From Candidatus Gallimonas merdae (GTDB taxonomy: Bacteria > Bacillota > Clostridia > Christensenellales > Borkfalkiaceae), in assembly GCA_904419525.1 (NCBI GenBank), contig CAJFRT010000004.1, positions 51,499 through 115,498 on the forward strand: a stretch of DNA of 64,000 bases, written 5' to 3'. The notes below the pieces were generated by a model. It searched no databases. It saw nothing but the letters and a program-made list of their open reading frames with translations, and was not told the DNA's origin. Each line of letters begins with the position of its first letter. The stretch's first letter is position 1. Shown here one piece after another: positions 29,715 to 39,400 of this stretch. The position numbers were made by a program, and so were the translations under genes.

Positions 29715-32405
29715 ATGAAAATGGCGGACAACTTTGGCTTGAAAATCGGGCTGGAAGGCGAAAAGGAATTCAAGAAAGCCTTAAATGAAATCAACCAGTC
29801 GTTCAAAGTCCTCGGCTCGGAAATGAAACTCGTCCAGTCCGCTTTCGACAAGAATGACAATTCCGTTGCCGCGCTCACCGCCAGAAACCAGGTTCTCAAT
29901 AAGGAAATCGAGGCACAAAAGCAAAAGATAGAAACGCTGCGTGCCGCGCTTGCAAATGCCGCAGAATCGTTCGGAGAGAACGACCGCCGCACCCAGAGCT
30001 GGCAAATCCAGCTCAACAACGCGACCGCAACGCTCAATGATATGGAGCGTGAACTGTCCCAGAACAATGATGCCCTCAAAACCGCAGACCGCGAGATGGA
30101 CAATGTATCTGAAAGCGCGGATGACATGGGCGAGGAGATCGATGATGCCGGGGATGCGGCGGACAAGTCAAAGGGCAAGTTCGAGTCCTTGACGGGCGTT
30201 CTTAAAGGCGTGGGCGTTGCTTTGGCGGCAGTCGCAACTGCGGCGGCAGCGGCGGCGGTCAAGCTCGGCAAAGAAGTCGTGGCGGCTTACGGCGAATACG
30301 AGCAGCTCGTGGGTGGCGTTGATACGCTGTTCAAGGAGTCCTCGCAAGAACTGCAAGCGTATGCCGCGAATGCGTATAAGACGGCGGGTATGTCGGCGAA
30401 CGAGTACATGGAAACGGTCACTTCGTTCTCTGCATCGCTCATTCAGTCGCTCGGCGGGGATACGGCCGAAGCGGTCAAGTACGCAGACATGGCTATCACG
30501 GATATGTCCGATAACGCCAATAAAATGGGTACGGACATGGGCCTGATACAGAACGCCTACCAGGGTTTTGCCAAGCAAAACTATACCATGCTCGACAACC
30601 TCAAACTCGGCTATGGTGGTACCAAGACCGAGATGGAACGGCTCCTTGCCGATGCGCAGGCTTTGACGGGCATTGAGTATAACATCGACTCGTTCGCGGA
30701 CGTGGTATCGGCAATCCATGTTATTCAAGAGAGCATGGGCATTGCCGGGGCAACGGCGGCAGAGGCAGAGGACACGATAGAGGGGTCTATCAACTCGTTT
30801 AAGGCGGCGTTGCAGAATATGATTGTCGGGTTCGGCGATGCCAATTCCGATATGACCAAGCTGACGAACAACATGGTGTCCTCGCTCAAGACGGTCATCA
30901 AGAACATCACGCCCGTCCTACAGAACATCGTCAAAGTCCTGCCGACCGTTGCAGATGCATTGCTCCAAGCGGTGGCGGAGCTTTTGCCGACCTTGATTGA
31001 AAGCGTGACAGATTTGTTCGAGCAACTGCTGAATACCATCATCACGCTCATGCCAGAGCTGATACCTGCGGTCGTGGACGGACTGTTGGCGATAGTCGAT
31101 GCTATAGTCGAGAACCTGCCGTTGTTTGTCGAAGTGGCGGTGCAAGCCGTGGTTTCGGTGGCAAATGGTATCACGAAGGCGATACCGAAACTCATTCCGT
31201 CCGTTCTCAAGGCGATTCAGCAAGTGTGCAAGACCTTGATTGAGAACTTGCCGCTACTCTTAAACGCCGTGCTGGAACTTATCAAGGGGCTGGCGCAGGG
31301 TATCATTGACGCGATACCCGTGATAATCGAGGCATTGCCGGAGCTTATTCAAGCGGTGATAGACTTCCTGCTCGAATCTATACCACAGATCATCGACACA
31401 GGAATACAGCTTTTTACCGCTTTGGTAGCGGCTTTGCCGACCATCATCGAGGCAATCGTGGCGGCAATACCGCAGATTATTGAAAGCGTAATCGATGCCG
31501 TATTGGACGCGATACCGCTGATAATCGATGCGGGCGTTAAACTTTTGACCGCGCTTATCGGCGCATTGCCGGACATCATTGTCACGATTGTCGCGGCTAT
31601 CCCGCAAATCATAGAGAGCGTTGTCCAGGCGATAATCAATGCCATTCCTCAAATCATAGAGGCGGGCATTACGCTCCTCACCTCGCTCGTTGCCGCTCTG
31701 CCAGACATTATCATAGCGATAGTGGAGGCGATACCCGAAATCATAGACGGCATCATCCAAGCACTCCTGAACAGTATCCCGCAGCTCATTGAGGCGGGTG
31801 TTACGCTGTTCACATCGCTTATTGCCAACCTACCCACGATTATAGTAGAGCTTGTTAAAGCAGTTCCGCAAATCATCACGGGTCTGGTCGAGGCGTTTGG
31901 AAAGGGTATCGGTAACTTCGTGGAGATAGGCGCGAACATGGTCAAAGGACTGTGGGAAGGAATCAAGAGTCTTGCCTCGTGGTTATGGGATAAGGTTTCA
32001 AACTGGGCATCCAATCTCTGGAACGGTATCCTGGACTTCTTTGGCATCCATTCTCCGTCCAAGAAAATGGCCTGGGTCGGTGATATGATGATGGAAGGTC
32101 TTGCGAGCGGTATCGATGAGTCTGCGGGCGAGGCGATAAAATCGGCTTCGGACATGACAGCCGACCTCAACTCTGTATTTGATAGCCTCTCCGCAGATCT
32201 CACTACGGCTCTGCCGCAGACGATAGATGTCAATGCTACAAGTGCGGTCGGTGCGGTAGGCGAGAATGCTGACGGCGGGTTCGTGTTGCAACTCAATATC
32301 ACGAACTTCAACAACTATTCGTCCGAGGATATCTCCGAACTAACAAACGAAGTGATGCAGACGGCGGGCGAGTTTATCAAACGAAAGGGGGTAACTTTTG
32401 CGTGA
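29715..32405 (+). CDS. Tail tape measure protein
   Basis: 896 residues. The N-terminal ~140 residues are a coiled coil (KEIEAQKQKIETLRAALANA). Then AYGEYEQLVGGVDTLFKESS and a TMP core NYTMLDNLKLGYGGTKTEME; residues ~400-740 are hydrophobic Ile/Ala/Leu/Pro repeats; the C-terminus has WNGILDFFGIHSPSKKMAWV, the usual TMP signature. Its length sets tail length, roughly 1.5 angstrom per residue by the general rule. ATG29715 or ATG29721 could start it; GGGAGG serves both. Confidence 0.95.
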   Translation: MKMADNFGLKIGLEGEKEFKKALNEINQSFKVLGSEMKLVQSAFDKNDNSVAALTARNQVLNKEIEAQKQKIETLRAALANAAESFGENDRRTQSWQIQLNNATATLNDMERELSQNNDALKTADREMDNVSESADDMGEEIDDAGDAADKSKGKFESLTGVLKGVGVALAAVATAAAAAAVKLGKEVVAAYGEYEQLVGGVDTLFKESSQELQAYAANAYKTAGMSANEYMETVTSFSASLIQSLGGDTAEAVKYADMAITDMSDNANKMGTDMGLIQNAYQGFAKQNYTMLDNLKLGYGGTKTEMERLLADAQALTGIEYNIDSFADVVSAIHVIQESMGIAGATAAEAEDTIEGSINSFKAALQNMIVGFGDANSDMTKLTNNMVSSLKTVIKNITPVLQNIVKVLPTVADALLQAVAELLPTLIESVTDLFEQLLNTIITLMPELIPAVVDGLLAIVDAIVENLPLFVEVAVQAVVSVANGITKAIPKLIPSVLKAIQQVCKTLIENLPLLLNAVLELIKGLAQGIIDAIPVIIEALPELIQAVIDFLLESIPQIIDTGIQLFTALVAALPTIIEAIVAAIPQIIESVIDAVLDAIPLIIDAGVKLLTALIGALPDIIVTIVAAIPQIIESVVQAIINAIPQIIEAGITLLTSLVAALPDIIIAIVEAIPEIIDGIIQALLNSIPQLIEAGVTLFTSLIANLPTIIVELVKAVPQIITGLVEAFGKGIGNFVEIGANMVKGLWEGIKSLASWLWDKVSNWASNLWNGILDFFGIHSPSKKMAWVGDMMMEGLASGIDESAGEAIKSASDMTADLNSVFDSLSADLTTALPQTIDVNATSAVGAVGENADGGFVLQLNITNFNNYSSEDISELTNEVMQTAGEFIKRKGVTFA
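31431..31826 (+). repeat. Three tandem 132-bp (44-residue) repeats in the tape measure gene
   Basis: Units 31431-31562, 31563-31694 and 31695-31826 each encode ALP-x-II...AIPQII-type hydrophobic sequence of 44 residues; weaker partial units flank them. Copies are diverged at DNA level, so old. Confidence 0.75.
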
Positions 32406-33133
32406 ACTACTTTGAATACAACGGAGTCCGTTCATCCGATATGGGTGTGCGGATAATGTCGAAAAATGTCTTTTCCGCGCCGAAGTACGACCTTACCTTT
32501 CAGTCGATACCGGGCCGTGACGGGGACTTGATTTCGCCGAACGGCAGGTTTCCGAACGTCCAGCTCTCGTACACCTGCTTTGTGCCAGCAAAGACCACTT
32601 TGAATTTAGTGGACAGTATCACTAAAATCAAAGCGTGGCTCTATACCGAACCGGACAGATACCATACGCTCAAAGACAGTTACGACACGCAGTTTTTGCG
32701 CAAGGCGGTGTTCAATAACAAGCTGGACATCACCGACCAGCTCAATAAAATCGGCACGTTCACGGTCAATTTCTCGTGTCAGCCGTTTCGGTATCTGCTT
32801 TCGGGGCAGGAGAAAACGACCTATTCGGCATCGGGGTTTGTACTCAAAAATCCATACCCGTTTGCGGCAAAACCGTACCTCAAGCTCAACGGCAGGGGGA
32901 GCGGCAACCTTATCATACAGTCAGCAAGCAGCAACAAGCAATGGACGTTCTCGACCTTAAACGGATACACGGAATGCGACAGCGAGCTGATGAATTTCTA
33001 CCACGATACCGAGCCGAAGAACGACACGGTGGAAGGGAACGGCTTTCCGCTGTTTTTGCCTGGGGACAACACCATCACCTTTGACGGCGCGATTGAGAGC
33101 GTAGAAATCATACCGAGGTGGCGGACGATATGA
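32402..33133 (+). CDS. Distal tail protein (Dit)
   Basis: 243 residues. NYFEYNGVRSSDMGVRIMSK at the start, then PKYDLTFQSIPGRDGDLISP and VDSITKIKAWLYTEPDRYHT are the siphovirus Dit hallmarks; a galectin-like C-terminal half follows. It forms the hub ring at the tail tip. GTG32402 start with GGGGG upstream, overlapping the tape measure end by 4 bp. Confidence 0.88.
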   Translation: MNYFEYNGVRSSDMGVRIMSKNVFSAPKYDLTFQSIPGRDGDLISPNGRFPNVQLSYTCFVPAKTTLNLVDSITKIKAWLYTEPDRYHTLKDSYDTQFLRKAVFNNKLDITDQLNKIGTFTVNFSCQPFRYLLSGQEKTTYSASGFVLKNPYPFAAKPYLKLNGRGSGNLIIQSASSNKQWTFSTLNGYTECDSELMNFYHDTEPKNDTVEGNGFPLFLPGDNTITFDGAIESVEIIPRWRTI

Positions 33134-34959
33134 TACCAGTTCTGTATAAAGCGGATACGACAAATTTCGACACTTTCGGCATCGGTGCGTTGTCAGATAC
33201 GATTTCCTGTGAGGTCACGGAGGAGCGCAACGGCAGTTATGAATGCGTGGTCAAGTACCCCATAACGGGGATGTTCTATTCGGAAATCAAGCGTGAGCGG
33301 ATAATCAAGGCAAAGCCGAACGATACGAGCAGTCCCCAGGCATTCCGAATTTACAGGGTGACCACGCCGCTGAACGGCATAGTGAAGATATATGCACAAC
33401 ACATATCATACGACCTCGCGGCCATTGCAACGCCGCAATGGGAGAGTACGCCCATAACGCCGCAGCTTGCAATCGAAACTGTATTTAACAACGCGCTGAC
33501 ACCGCACCATTTTACTTTCAAGACCGACTATACCGAGGCAAAGGAGTTCACGGTCTCAAAACCGAAGAGCCTGCGGGCGGTACTCGGCGGAGAGGAAGGC
33601 TCGGTATTGAGCAAATGGGGCGGAGAGTATGAATGGGACAACTTCCAGGTCATCCACCACCAGGGCAGAGGGCATAACAACGGCGTAGTCATCGAGTACG
33701 GGAAAAATCTCACCAAATTCGAGCATGACTCGGACATCAGCGATGTGTACACCGACCTGTTGCCGTATGCCGTGATAGAGGACGAGGAAGGGAACGAAAC
33801 GGTTATAACACTGGAAGAACAGATATTGCCGATATCCAAGACAACACTTTCCCAGCGAAAAACGCTCATCAAGGATTTCACCGATTCGTTCGATATGGAC
33901 ACGGTCATCACGGAGGACTTGCTCCGCGAAAAGGCGCAGAATTATCTTGCGAATAACCCGCTGGGCGTGGAAACGCCAACGCTCACGATTTCGTTCGAGG
34001 CGTTATGGAAACAACCCGAATATGCGGCGGTTTTGGAGCGCGTGTCGCTCTGCGATACCGTCACAGTCCGGCACTCCGAACTCGGCATTTCCGAACACGT
34101 GAAGGTCATTCAAACCAAGTACGACACGCTCGCGGAGAAGTATGTATCCATCACGCTCGGCAGCGCGAAGGCGAGCCTGTTGTCTACGATATCAGACACA
34201 ACACAATCGGTAGACAATGTCGCCCAGAAAGTGGATAGGTTTCCTTCGTTGATGCAGTCGGCAATCAACTCCGCTACCAAGCTCATCACGGGGCAAAAAG
34301 GCGGGTATGTCGTTCTGCACGGCGATAACGAAACGGGGCAACCGTATGAACTGCTCGTTTTGGACAGTCCGAATATCGAGGATGCGGTCAATGTCTGGCG
34401 TTGGAACGTAGGCGGCCTGGGGTTCTCATCAAACGGCTACAACGGACCGTATGAAACGGCTATCACGGCGGACGGGCAGATAGTCGCGGACTTTATCACT
34501 TCAGGTTCGCTCGTTGCGAACATCATCAAGGCGGGCGTTCTGTCTTCGCAGGACGGTTCTTCCTATTGGAATCTCGAAACGGGCGAGGTGGTGCTACGCG
34601 CCTATGCCACGACCGAAACGGTGGAGGAGACCAACTCGCGCATCGATGTTATCGAAGAGCAGAAGATGTTGCGCTTGGTCATTACCTCCACGAACGGCAA
34701 TATTTTCAAAAACGGCAATATCCAGACCACGCTGGAAGCGGCCGTCTTTTCGTGGGACGAGAATATTACGGATACGCTCGATCCTAACCAGTTTATTTGG
34801 ACGCGGGTATCGGACGATGCGGCGGCTGATGCGGAATGGAATGCAAAGCATTTCGGTGGCACAAAGTCCATCGAGATAACGAAAGAGGACGTGAAAGTGC
34901 GGGCAACATTCTTTTGCGACCTCATCGACACGACAACCAGGAATAGTCTGCTCGGTTGA
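33130..34959 (+). CDS. Tail-associated protein with prophage endopeptidase-type domain (Tal)
   Basis: 609 residues. The N-terminal ~350 residues (IGALSDTISCEVTEERNGSY, YAQHISYDLAAIATPQW, LRAVLGGEEGSVLSKWGGEY) match the Prophage_tail/Tal baseplate fold. Then come a fibre-like segment (YGYNGPYETAITADGQ-type: FSSNGYNGPYETAITADGQI) and a C-terminal Ig-like module starting VITSTNGNIFKNGN. No autonomous lytic domain was recognised. ATG33130 overlaps the Dit stop as ATGA. Confidence 0.84.
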   Translation: MIPVLYKADTTNFDTFGIGALSDTISCEVTEERNGSYECVVKYPITGMFYSEIKRERIIKAKPNDTSSPQAFRIYRVTTPLNGIVKIYAQHISYDLAAIATPQWESTPITPQLAIETVFNNALTPHHFTFKTDYTEAKEFTVSKPKSLRAVLGGEEGSVLSKWGGEYEWDNFQVIHHQGRGHNNGVVIEYGKNLTKFEHDSDISDVYTDLLPYAVIEDEEGNETVITLEEQILPISKTTLSQRKTLIKDFTDSFDMDTVITEDLLREKAQNYLANNPLGVETPTLTISFEALWKQPEYAAVLERVSLCDTVTVRHSELGISEHVKVIQTKYDTLAEKYVSITLGSAKASLLSTISDTTQSVDNVAQKVDRFPSLMQSAINSATKLITGQKGGYVVLHGDNETGQPYELLVLDSPNIEDAVNVWRWNVGGLGFSSNGYNGPYETAITADGQIVADFITSGSLVANIIKAGVLSSQDGSSYWNLETGEVVLRAYATTETVEETNSRIDVIEEQKMLRLVITSTNGNIFKNGNIQTTLEAAVFSWDENITDTLDPNQFIWTRVSDDAAADAEWNAKHFGGTKSIEITKEDVKVRATFFCDLIDTTTRNSLLG

Positions 34960-34982
34960 GCAGTAAAAGAGGAGGAACAGAA

Positions 34983-36062
34983 ATGAGCAAAGCACAAGGT
35001 CAATTCACGATCATTGACTACAATGACGCGCTGACCCTTACGGGATATATAGGGTCGAACCTCGCCAAGACACAGATGTTTAACCCTGACAACGGCACCT
35101 ATAATCCCGATTGGACGAAGACCAATCTGGTGCTTACGCCGAGTTTGTATGTCATTGGCACGACCACCGACCAAATCACATCGGCGGCGGTGACATCGGT
35201 CAAATGGTATGAGGGTAATTCCACGACCGCTATTACTTCGGCGGGGAATTATGCGTTGAGCGGCGCAAAGAGCCATATCCTCACCGTCAAGGCGAATACG
35301 ATGGCGGGACTGCCCGGCGTTGATTACCGTTGCGAAATCACCTACAAAGACGAGGCATCTGGCTTGTCTATCACGCACCCGCTGACCATCAGCTTTTCGC
35401 GTGTCGTAAACGGCGGCGGTATCGTTGACCTTATCTTAACTACGCCGTCCGGCAATGTGTTCAAGAACAGCGAGGTGGCAACGCTCACGGCTAAGGCGGA
35501 GCTGTGGAGAGGCTCTGCCGTGGATACGACCAATGTCACTTATAAATGGGCGATCATGGACGCGAGCGTAACGGAAACGACCTCGACCGGGTACGATGCA
35601 GACTTCGGTATGGGCTGGAGAAAGTTATCGGATACGGCTGGCAAGTACACGGGTACAACTACGAACACCATAACCATTTATGCGGCGGCGATCGAGAGCT
35701 ATGCCGTGTTCAGGTGCATCGCAACCGATACCGATTCGACTTCGAATACCTACAACGGCAAGTTCATGGACGTTGCCACGTTCATCGACAACTCCGATCC
35801 CATCCAGGTGGTCATAACATCCACTGGCGGGGATGTGTTCAAGAACGGTCAAGGCTCCACGGTATTGACGGCGGTGGTTTATCAAGCCGGAGCGGAAATC
35901 GATGCGTCCGGCAAGGGTACCTATACCTGGACTAAATACAACAAAGACGGCGAAATAGATACCTCGTGGGGAACGAACGGCTCGAAGTCGGGCAAGACTT
36001 TGTCTGTTTCCACGGCGGATGTCGCAACAAAAGCAACATTTATGGTGGTTGTAACGATTTAA
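34983..36062 (+). CDS. Tail protein with repeated Ig-like modules
   Basis: 359 residues. After a short N-terminal motif (GQFTIIDYNDALTLTGYIG) there are beta-sandwich modules; two begin alike, LILTTPSGNVFKNSEV and VVITSTGGDVFKNGQG, and match the last module of the upstream Tal protein. Probably a decoration or baseplate fibre involved in surface binding. ATG34983 has GAGGAGG upstream; no catalytic motif seen. Confidence 0.72.
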   Translation: MSKAQGQFTIIDYNDALTLTGYIGSNLAKTQMFNPDNGTYNPDWTKTNLVLTPSLYVIGTTTDQITSAAVTSVKWYEGNSTTAITSAGNYALSGAKSHILTVKANTMAGLPGVDYRCEITYKDEASGLSITHPLTISFSRVVNGGGIVDLILTTPSGNVFKNSEVATLTAKAELWRGSAVDTTNVTYKWAIMDASVTETTSTGYDADFGMGWRKLSDTAGKYTGTTTNTITIYAAAIESYAVFRCIATDTDSTSNTYNGKFMDVATFIDNSDPIQVVITSTGGDVFKNGQGSTVLTAVVYQAGAEIDASGKGTYTWTKYNKDGEIDTSWGTNGSKSGKTLSVSTADVATKATFMVVVTI

Positions 36063-36074
36063 GGAGGAGAGGTC

Positions 36075-37886
36075 ATGCGGGCGATTGCGCAATTTACGAT
36101 TCATTCGCTGAATGATGTGGTAACCTCGGCAACCGCGCCGACCAATCCTTATCTCGGACAGCTTTGGGTGAACACGAGCTATTCGCCGCCCAGGACTTAT
36201 GTATGGAACGGCTCGGCGTGGAAGGAGCAGAACGGCACCGACTCGATGCGGGACGATATTTCGACTCTTACCACGCGGGCATCGGAATTAAAGACGAGCC
36301 TTGACGGACTGACAAGCACGGTATCGGTCATCACGCAAGAGGTTGATAACAATACAGGCAAGATTACCACGCTTTCGAGCAAGGTATCGACTTTGGAACA
36401 GACGGCGGAGAGTATCGAGGCAAGAGTGGAGGATAACGAGGGCGCGATCTCTTCGCTGACCGTTTCGCTGAATAGCTTAACGAGCAGGGTTTCGACTGCC
36501 GAAGGGAATATATCCACGCTCACACAAAGGGCAGACTCGATCGAAGCGGAGGTCGATGGAAAGGTGGACGAAGCCTATGGCAGCAGTTCATCGTCTTTCG
36601 GTTGGTCGCTGAAAACCACAGGGTTTTATGTGTATTCCAACAAGGCTACTGTCGTAAAGATTACATCGTCCGGTTTGGAAGTGACGGGCGACATTACGGC
36701 AAAGAGCGGCTCGTTGGAGAACATGACCATTGCGGGGTATCTGTATTTCGGCGGGAATAAGAGCTATTACCTCTCAGCGAATAACAACAATTCGAACTAC
36801 TACATTTACCTGCCTGGGTTCAATGTGACCAATACCACGGCCACGTTTAGCGGCAAGCTGTCCGCACCGAGCGGGACGATTGGCGGGTTCACGATAACCA
36901 CCTCGGCGATCTATAAGACCAAGACCTCGTACAACGACTCAAATCAAGGCGTTTATCTTGGTACGAGCGGCATCGGTTTGGGCGCGGGTTCGTTCTATGT
37001 GACTTCGGCGGGGAAACTGTACGCTTCGAATGCAGAGATATCCGGCACGATAACCGCCACGGCAGGAACGATAGGCGGGTTCACCATCAGCGCAACGAGC
37101 CTTTCAAACGCAAACGGTGGTTCGTCTATCGTGATTACGAGCGGCAGCTATAAAACGACGTTCTCCGCAAACTCGGTGAGCGCGTCCTATGGTTCGGGGG
37201 ATTCGTTCCGTGGCTGGTCGCTCGGTTTGAACCAGTTTACTTTGACGGGCTATACCTCAAGCAAGTACACGGGTATCAAAATTCTGACCAACTACAAAAA
37301 ACGGACCTCGTCAACATCGTTTTCAAACACGACCGTTGCGGAAGGCTGTATTACATCGGCGAGGGATACCTATTACAATGCGGATAGCGGAACAACCACC
37401 ATTACGGCAACGCCGTTCATTATTGGTATCCCTCGGCAATACGCGGATTCACCGTATCAGCCTGTTTACCAATGGGGTGCGTATGCAAGGTTCGTCAGCT
37501 ATCAGTCCTGCGAGCTGGTGTACGACAGCGCATATTCGGGCAAGTGGTATCTGCGAAATGTCAGCGGTTCTTCCTACGACCTTACCGACCTCATTCCGCA
37601 CGTGAAAAACCACAAGTTCTACTTTTGGAAACGAACGGCATCCGTTTCAAACGACTCGCGCGTTTCGATAACGAAAACTACGCACGGTCTTTCAACGGTT
37701 ACAGGCGCGATCGTGATACCGAGAGAGAAGAGTATTAACGGTGAAAGTAGCGGGCTGGGCGGGGACAATAACCTCATCAATAAAAGGGCGAACTATGGCA
37801 TTTATATCAGCGGCACGACCGTTTATGTGGTCGTGGACTCGAACGGTTTACCGCATGGGTTTAATTGCATAGTGTACGGGTACTGA
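36075..37886 (+). CDS. Tail fibre / receptor-binding protein
   Basis: 603 residues. The N-terminal TNPYLGQLWVNTSYSPPRTY segment is the common attachment motif; residues ~55-165 are a coiled coil (ISTLTTRASELKTSL, KITTLSSKVSTLEQTAESIE); then beta-helix-like Gly/Ser/Thr-rich repeats (SAPSGTIGGFTITTSAIY, ATAGTIGGFTISATSL), and a globular C-terminus with many Tyr/Lys that likely contacts the host surface. Adjacent assembly chaperone-like gene supports the call. Confidence 0.8.
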   Translation: MRAIAQFTIHSLNDVVTSATAPTNPYLGQLWVNTSYSPPRTYVWNGSAWKEQNGTDSMRDDISTLTTRASELKTSLDGLTSTVSVITQEVDNNTGKITTLSSKVSTLEQTAESIEARVEDNEGAISSLTVSLNSLTSRVSTAEGNISTLTQRADSIEAEVDGKVDEAYGSSSSSFGWSLKTTGFYVYSNKATVVKITSSGLEVTGDITAKSGSLENMTIAGYLYFGGNKSYYLSANNNNSNYYIYLPGFNVTNTTATFSGKLSAPSGTIGGFTITTSAIYKTKTSYNDSNQGVYLGTSGIGLGAGSFYVTSAGKLYASNAEISGTITATAGTIGGFTISATSLSNANGGSSIVITSGSYKTTFSANSVSASYGSGDSFRGWSLGLNQFTLTGYTSSKYTGIKILTNYKKRTSSTSFSNTTVAEGCITSARDTYYNADSGTTTITATPFIIGIPRQYADSPYQPVYQWGAYARFVSYQSCELVYDSAYSGKWYLRNVSGSSYDLTDLIPHVKNHKFYFWKRTASVSNDSRVSITKTTHGLSTVTGAIVIPREKSINGESSGLGGDNNLINKRANYGIYISGTTVYVVVDSNGLPHGFNCIVYGY

Positions 37887-37888
37887 AA

Positions 37889-38260
37889 ATGAAAGTCTAT
37901 TATTTGCAGAACGAAAACGGTGAAATTATCCAGGACGATTTCGAGAAGTTTGACGATAGGTGCCTGGAAAAAGAACGGGAAGAGTACAACCTTGTGAATG
38001 GTTATAACGGCGGACTGTTCTTTTATGAGTATACGCAGACCGATGAGTACAAGGCGAAGGCGGCGGCTTTTGCCGACCAAGTGGAAATTGAAACGCTGCG
38101 CCAACGCCGGGAGGCAGAGTGCTTTTCCGTCATCAATCGCGGTGCGCTGTGGTTTAACCGCTTGACCGAGGAGCAGAAAGCTGAGTTGGATATTTGGTAT
38201 CAAGAATGGCTGGACGTGACCGAAACAAGAACTGTGCCGGACAAACCGTCCTGGCTTTAA
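37889..38260 (+). CDS. Tail fibre assembly-type protein
   Basis: 123 residues. The C-terminus LDIWYQEWLDVTETRTVPDK followed by PSWL is the pattern of small proteins encoded after tail fibres, often called fibre assembly chaperones. ATG37889 is used; the longer frame would overlap the fibre gene. Function by position and motif only. Confidence 0.62.
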   Translation: MKVYYLQNENGEIIQDDFEKFDDRCLEKEREEYNLVNGYNGGLFFYEYTQTDEYKAKAAAFADQVEIETLRQRREAECFSVINRGALWFNRLTEEQKAELDIWYQEWLDVTETRTVPDKPSWL

Positions 38261-38281
38261 AATCAAACTTTGGAGGAGTTT

Positions 38282-38677
38282 ATGAAACTGATTGATGTGT
38301 TCAAAGCAAGGGAGCCGCTTTTGCGGCTGACAGAAAAGAGGTTCAACAACTACAAGGTGTTGCGCCAGCTCGTGAAAGCGAGAAAAGCCGTGGAGTCCGA
38401 GGTGGAGTTCTACGCGCAGGAGGAAAGGAAGGCGGTCATGCAGTACGCCGAAAAGGACGAGAAGGGCAACCCTGTGATTCTCACGGACGGGCGGCTCAAG
38501 CTGGTTGATGCCGAGGCAAAGGTCGCGTTTGATGAAACCATCGCAAAACTGAATGATACGGAGGTGGACGGCATTGAGCGCATCGTGATACGCGAGAACG
38601 ACTTTGCCTCGTCTGCCGATTATCCCACGCCGAATGACATGGCTCTCTTGGATTGCATCATCGCGTTCGAGGAGTAA
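38282..38677 (+). CDS. Hypothetical tail-region protein
   Basis: 131 residues, helical and charged: EPLLRLTEKRFNNYKVLRQL, VEFYAQEERKAVMQYAEKDE. Resembles small DUF1617-like phage proteins that precede holins; no catalytic motif. TTTGGAGGAG lies before ATG38282. Confidence 0.6.
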   Translation: MKLIDVFKAREPLLRLTEKRFNNYKVLRQLVKARKAVESEVEFYAQEERKAVMQYAEKDEKGNPVILTDGRLKLVDAEAKVAFDETIAKLNDTEVDGIERIVIRENDFASSADYPTPNDMALLDCIIAFEE

Positions 38678-38687
38678 GGAGGACTGC

Positions 38688-38948
38688 ATGGTGGAAATCA
38701 TAACAACGGTTGCATCGGTCATCACGGCGGTGGGCGTAATCATCGGCGTGGTCATCGGCGCGTTTAAGTGGTTCCTTAAACAGGAAAAGCAGGACATCGA
38801 CATCGTGGCGATGAAGGAGGAACAGACCGTTCTGACACACGGTGTCCTGGCTTGCTTGAAGGGACTCAAGGAACAAGGGTGCGATGGCCCTGTTACCGAG
38901 GCAATCGACCAAATCGAGGACTTTATCAATAAAAGAGCGCATAAATAA
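38688..38948 (+). CDS. Small membrane protein, lysis-region
   Basis: 86 residues: one N-terminal transmembrane helix (ITAVGVIIGVVIGAFKWFL) and a basic/acidic soluble tail containing a lone Cys pair (ACLKGLKEQGCDG). Topology suits a holin partner such as XhlA, or an antiholin. It sits 15 bp before the holin gene. Confidence 0.6.
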   Translation: MVEIITTVASVITAVGVIIGVVIGAFKWFLKQEKQDIDIVAMKEEQTVLTHGVLACLKGLKEQGCDGPVTEAIDQIEDFINKRAHK

Positions 38949-38963
38949 AAGGAGGCATAGTTT

Positions 38964-39275
38964 ATGGAAGAATATCTTAACCTTATCAGCGTTCCCGCGA
39001 TTGCGGCGGTCGTGTATTGGGTGATTAACCTCATCAAATACTGCGTGGGCGAGAATGAAAAGTTCAAGCGGTTCATTCCGCTCATTGCTACGGGGTTGGG
39101 TATCATTTGCGGCGTGATTTGCTATTTCTGCATTCCGTCCATTATCTCGGCAGACAATGTTCTCATCGCCATTGTCATCGGCGGTGCGAGCGGACTGACG
39201 GCGACCGGCGCGAACCAGATCATTAAGCAGCTCACCAAGTCTGATACTGACGAAACAGACGAAACGAAGAAGTAA
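38964..39275 (+). CDS. Phage holin
   Basis: 103 residues with three predicted membrane segments (VPAIAAVVYWVINLIKYCV, FIPLIATGLGIICGVICYFC, NVLIAIVIGGASGLTATGA) and a charged, Asp/Thr-rich C-tail. Fits the Hol44-type holin group. It would permeabilise the membrane at lysis; no endolysin gene follows. A terminator ends the operon. Confidence 0.8.
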   Translation: MEEYLNLISVPAIAAVVYWVINLIKYCVGENEKFKRFIPLIATGLGIICGVICYFCIPSIISADNVLIAIVIGGASGLTATGANQIIKQLTKSDTDETDETKK

Positions 39276-39282
39276 GGTAACG

Positions 39283-39319
39283 GCCACTCATGGGGGAAAC
39301 CGCGTGGGTGGCTTTTTTT
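39283..39319 (+). terminator. Intrinsic terminator of the late operon
   Basis: GCCACTCATG (39283-39292) pairs with CGTGGGTGGC (39303-39312) with two G-T pairs, followed by T7. Confidence 0.88.
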
Positions 39320-39340
39320 CTTTGCAATTTTGGGAAAAGG

Positions 39341-39370
39341 GGTGAGCGGTTCGGCTGTTTTTGTCATAGG
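39341..39370 (+). repeat. Dispersed motif GGTGAGCGGT-N-TTTTTGTCATAGG, copy 2
   Basis: Second copy of the motif at 3029-3061. Lies in the leader of the HTH/zinc-finger gene at 39401. Confidence 0.5.
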
Positions 39371-39400
39371 TGGGGTGAAATACTCTATTGGGAGCTGCTT

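Noticed and set aside
31431..31826. Tandem repeats considered as CRISPR
   Set aside because: Repeats are coding, 132 bp, without spacers, and match tape measure protein repeats.
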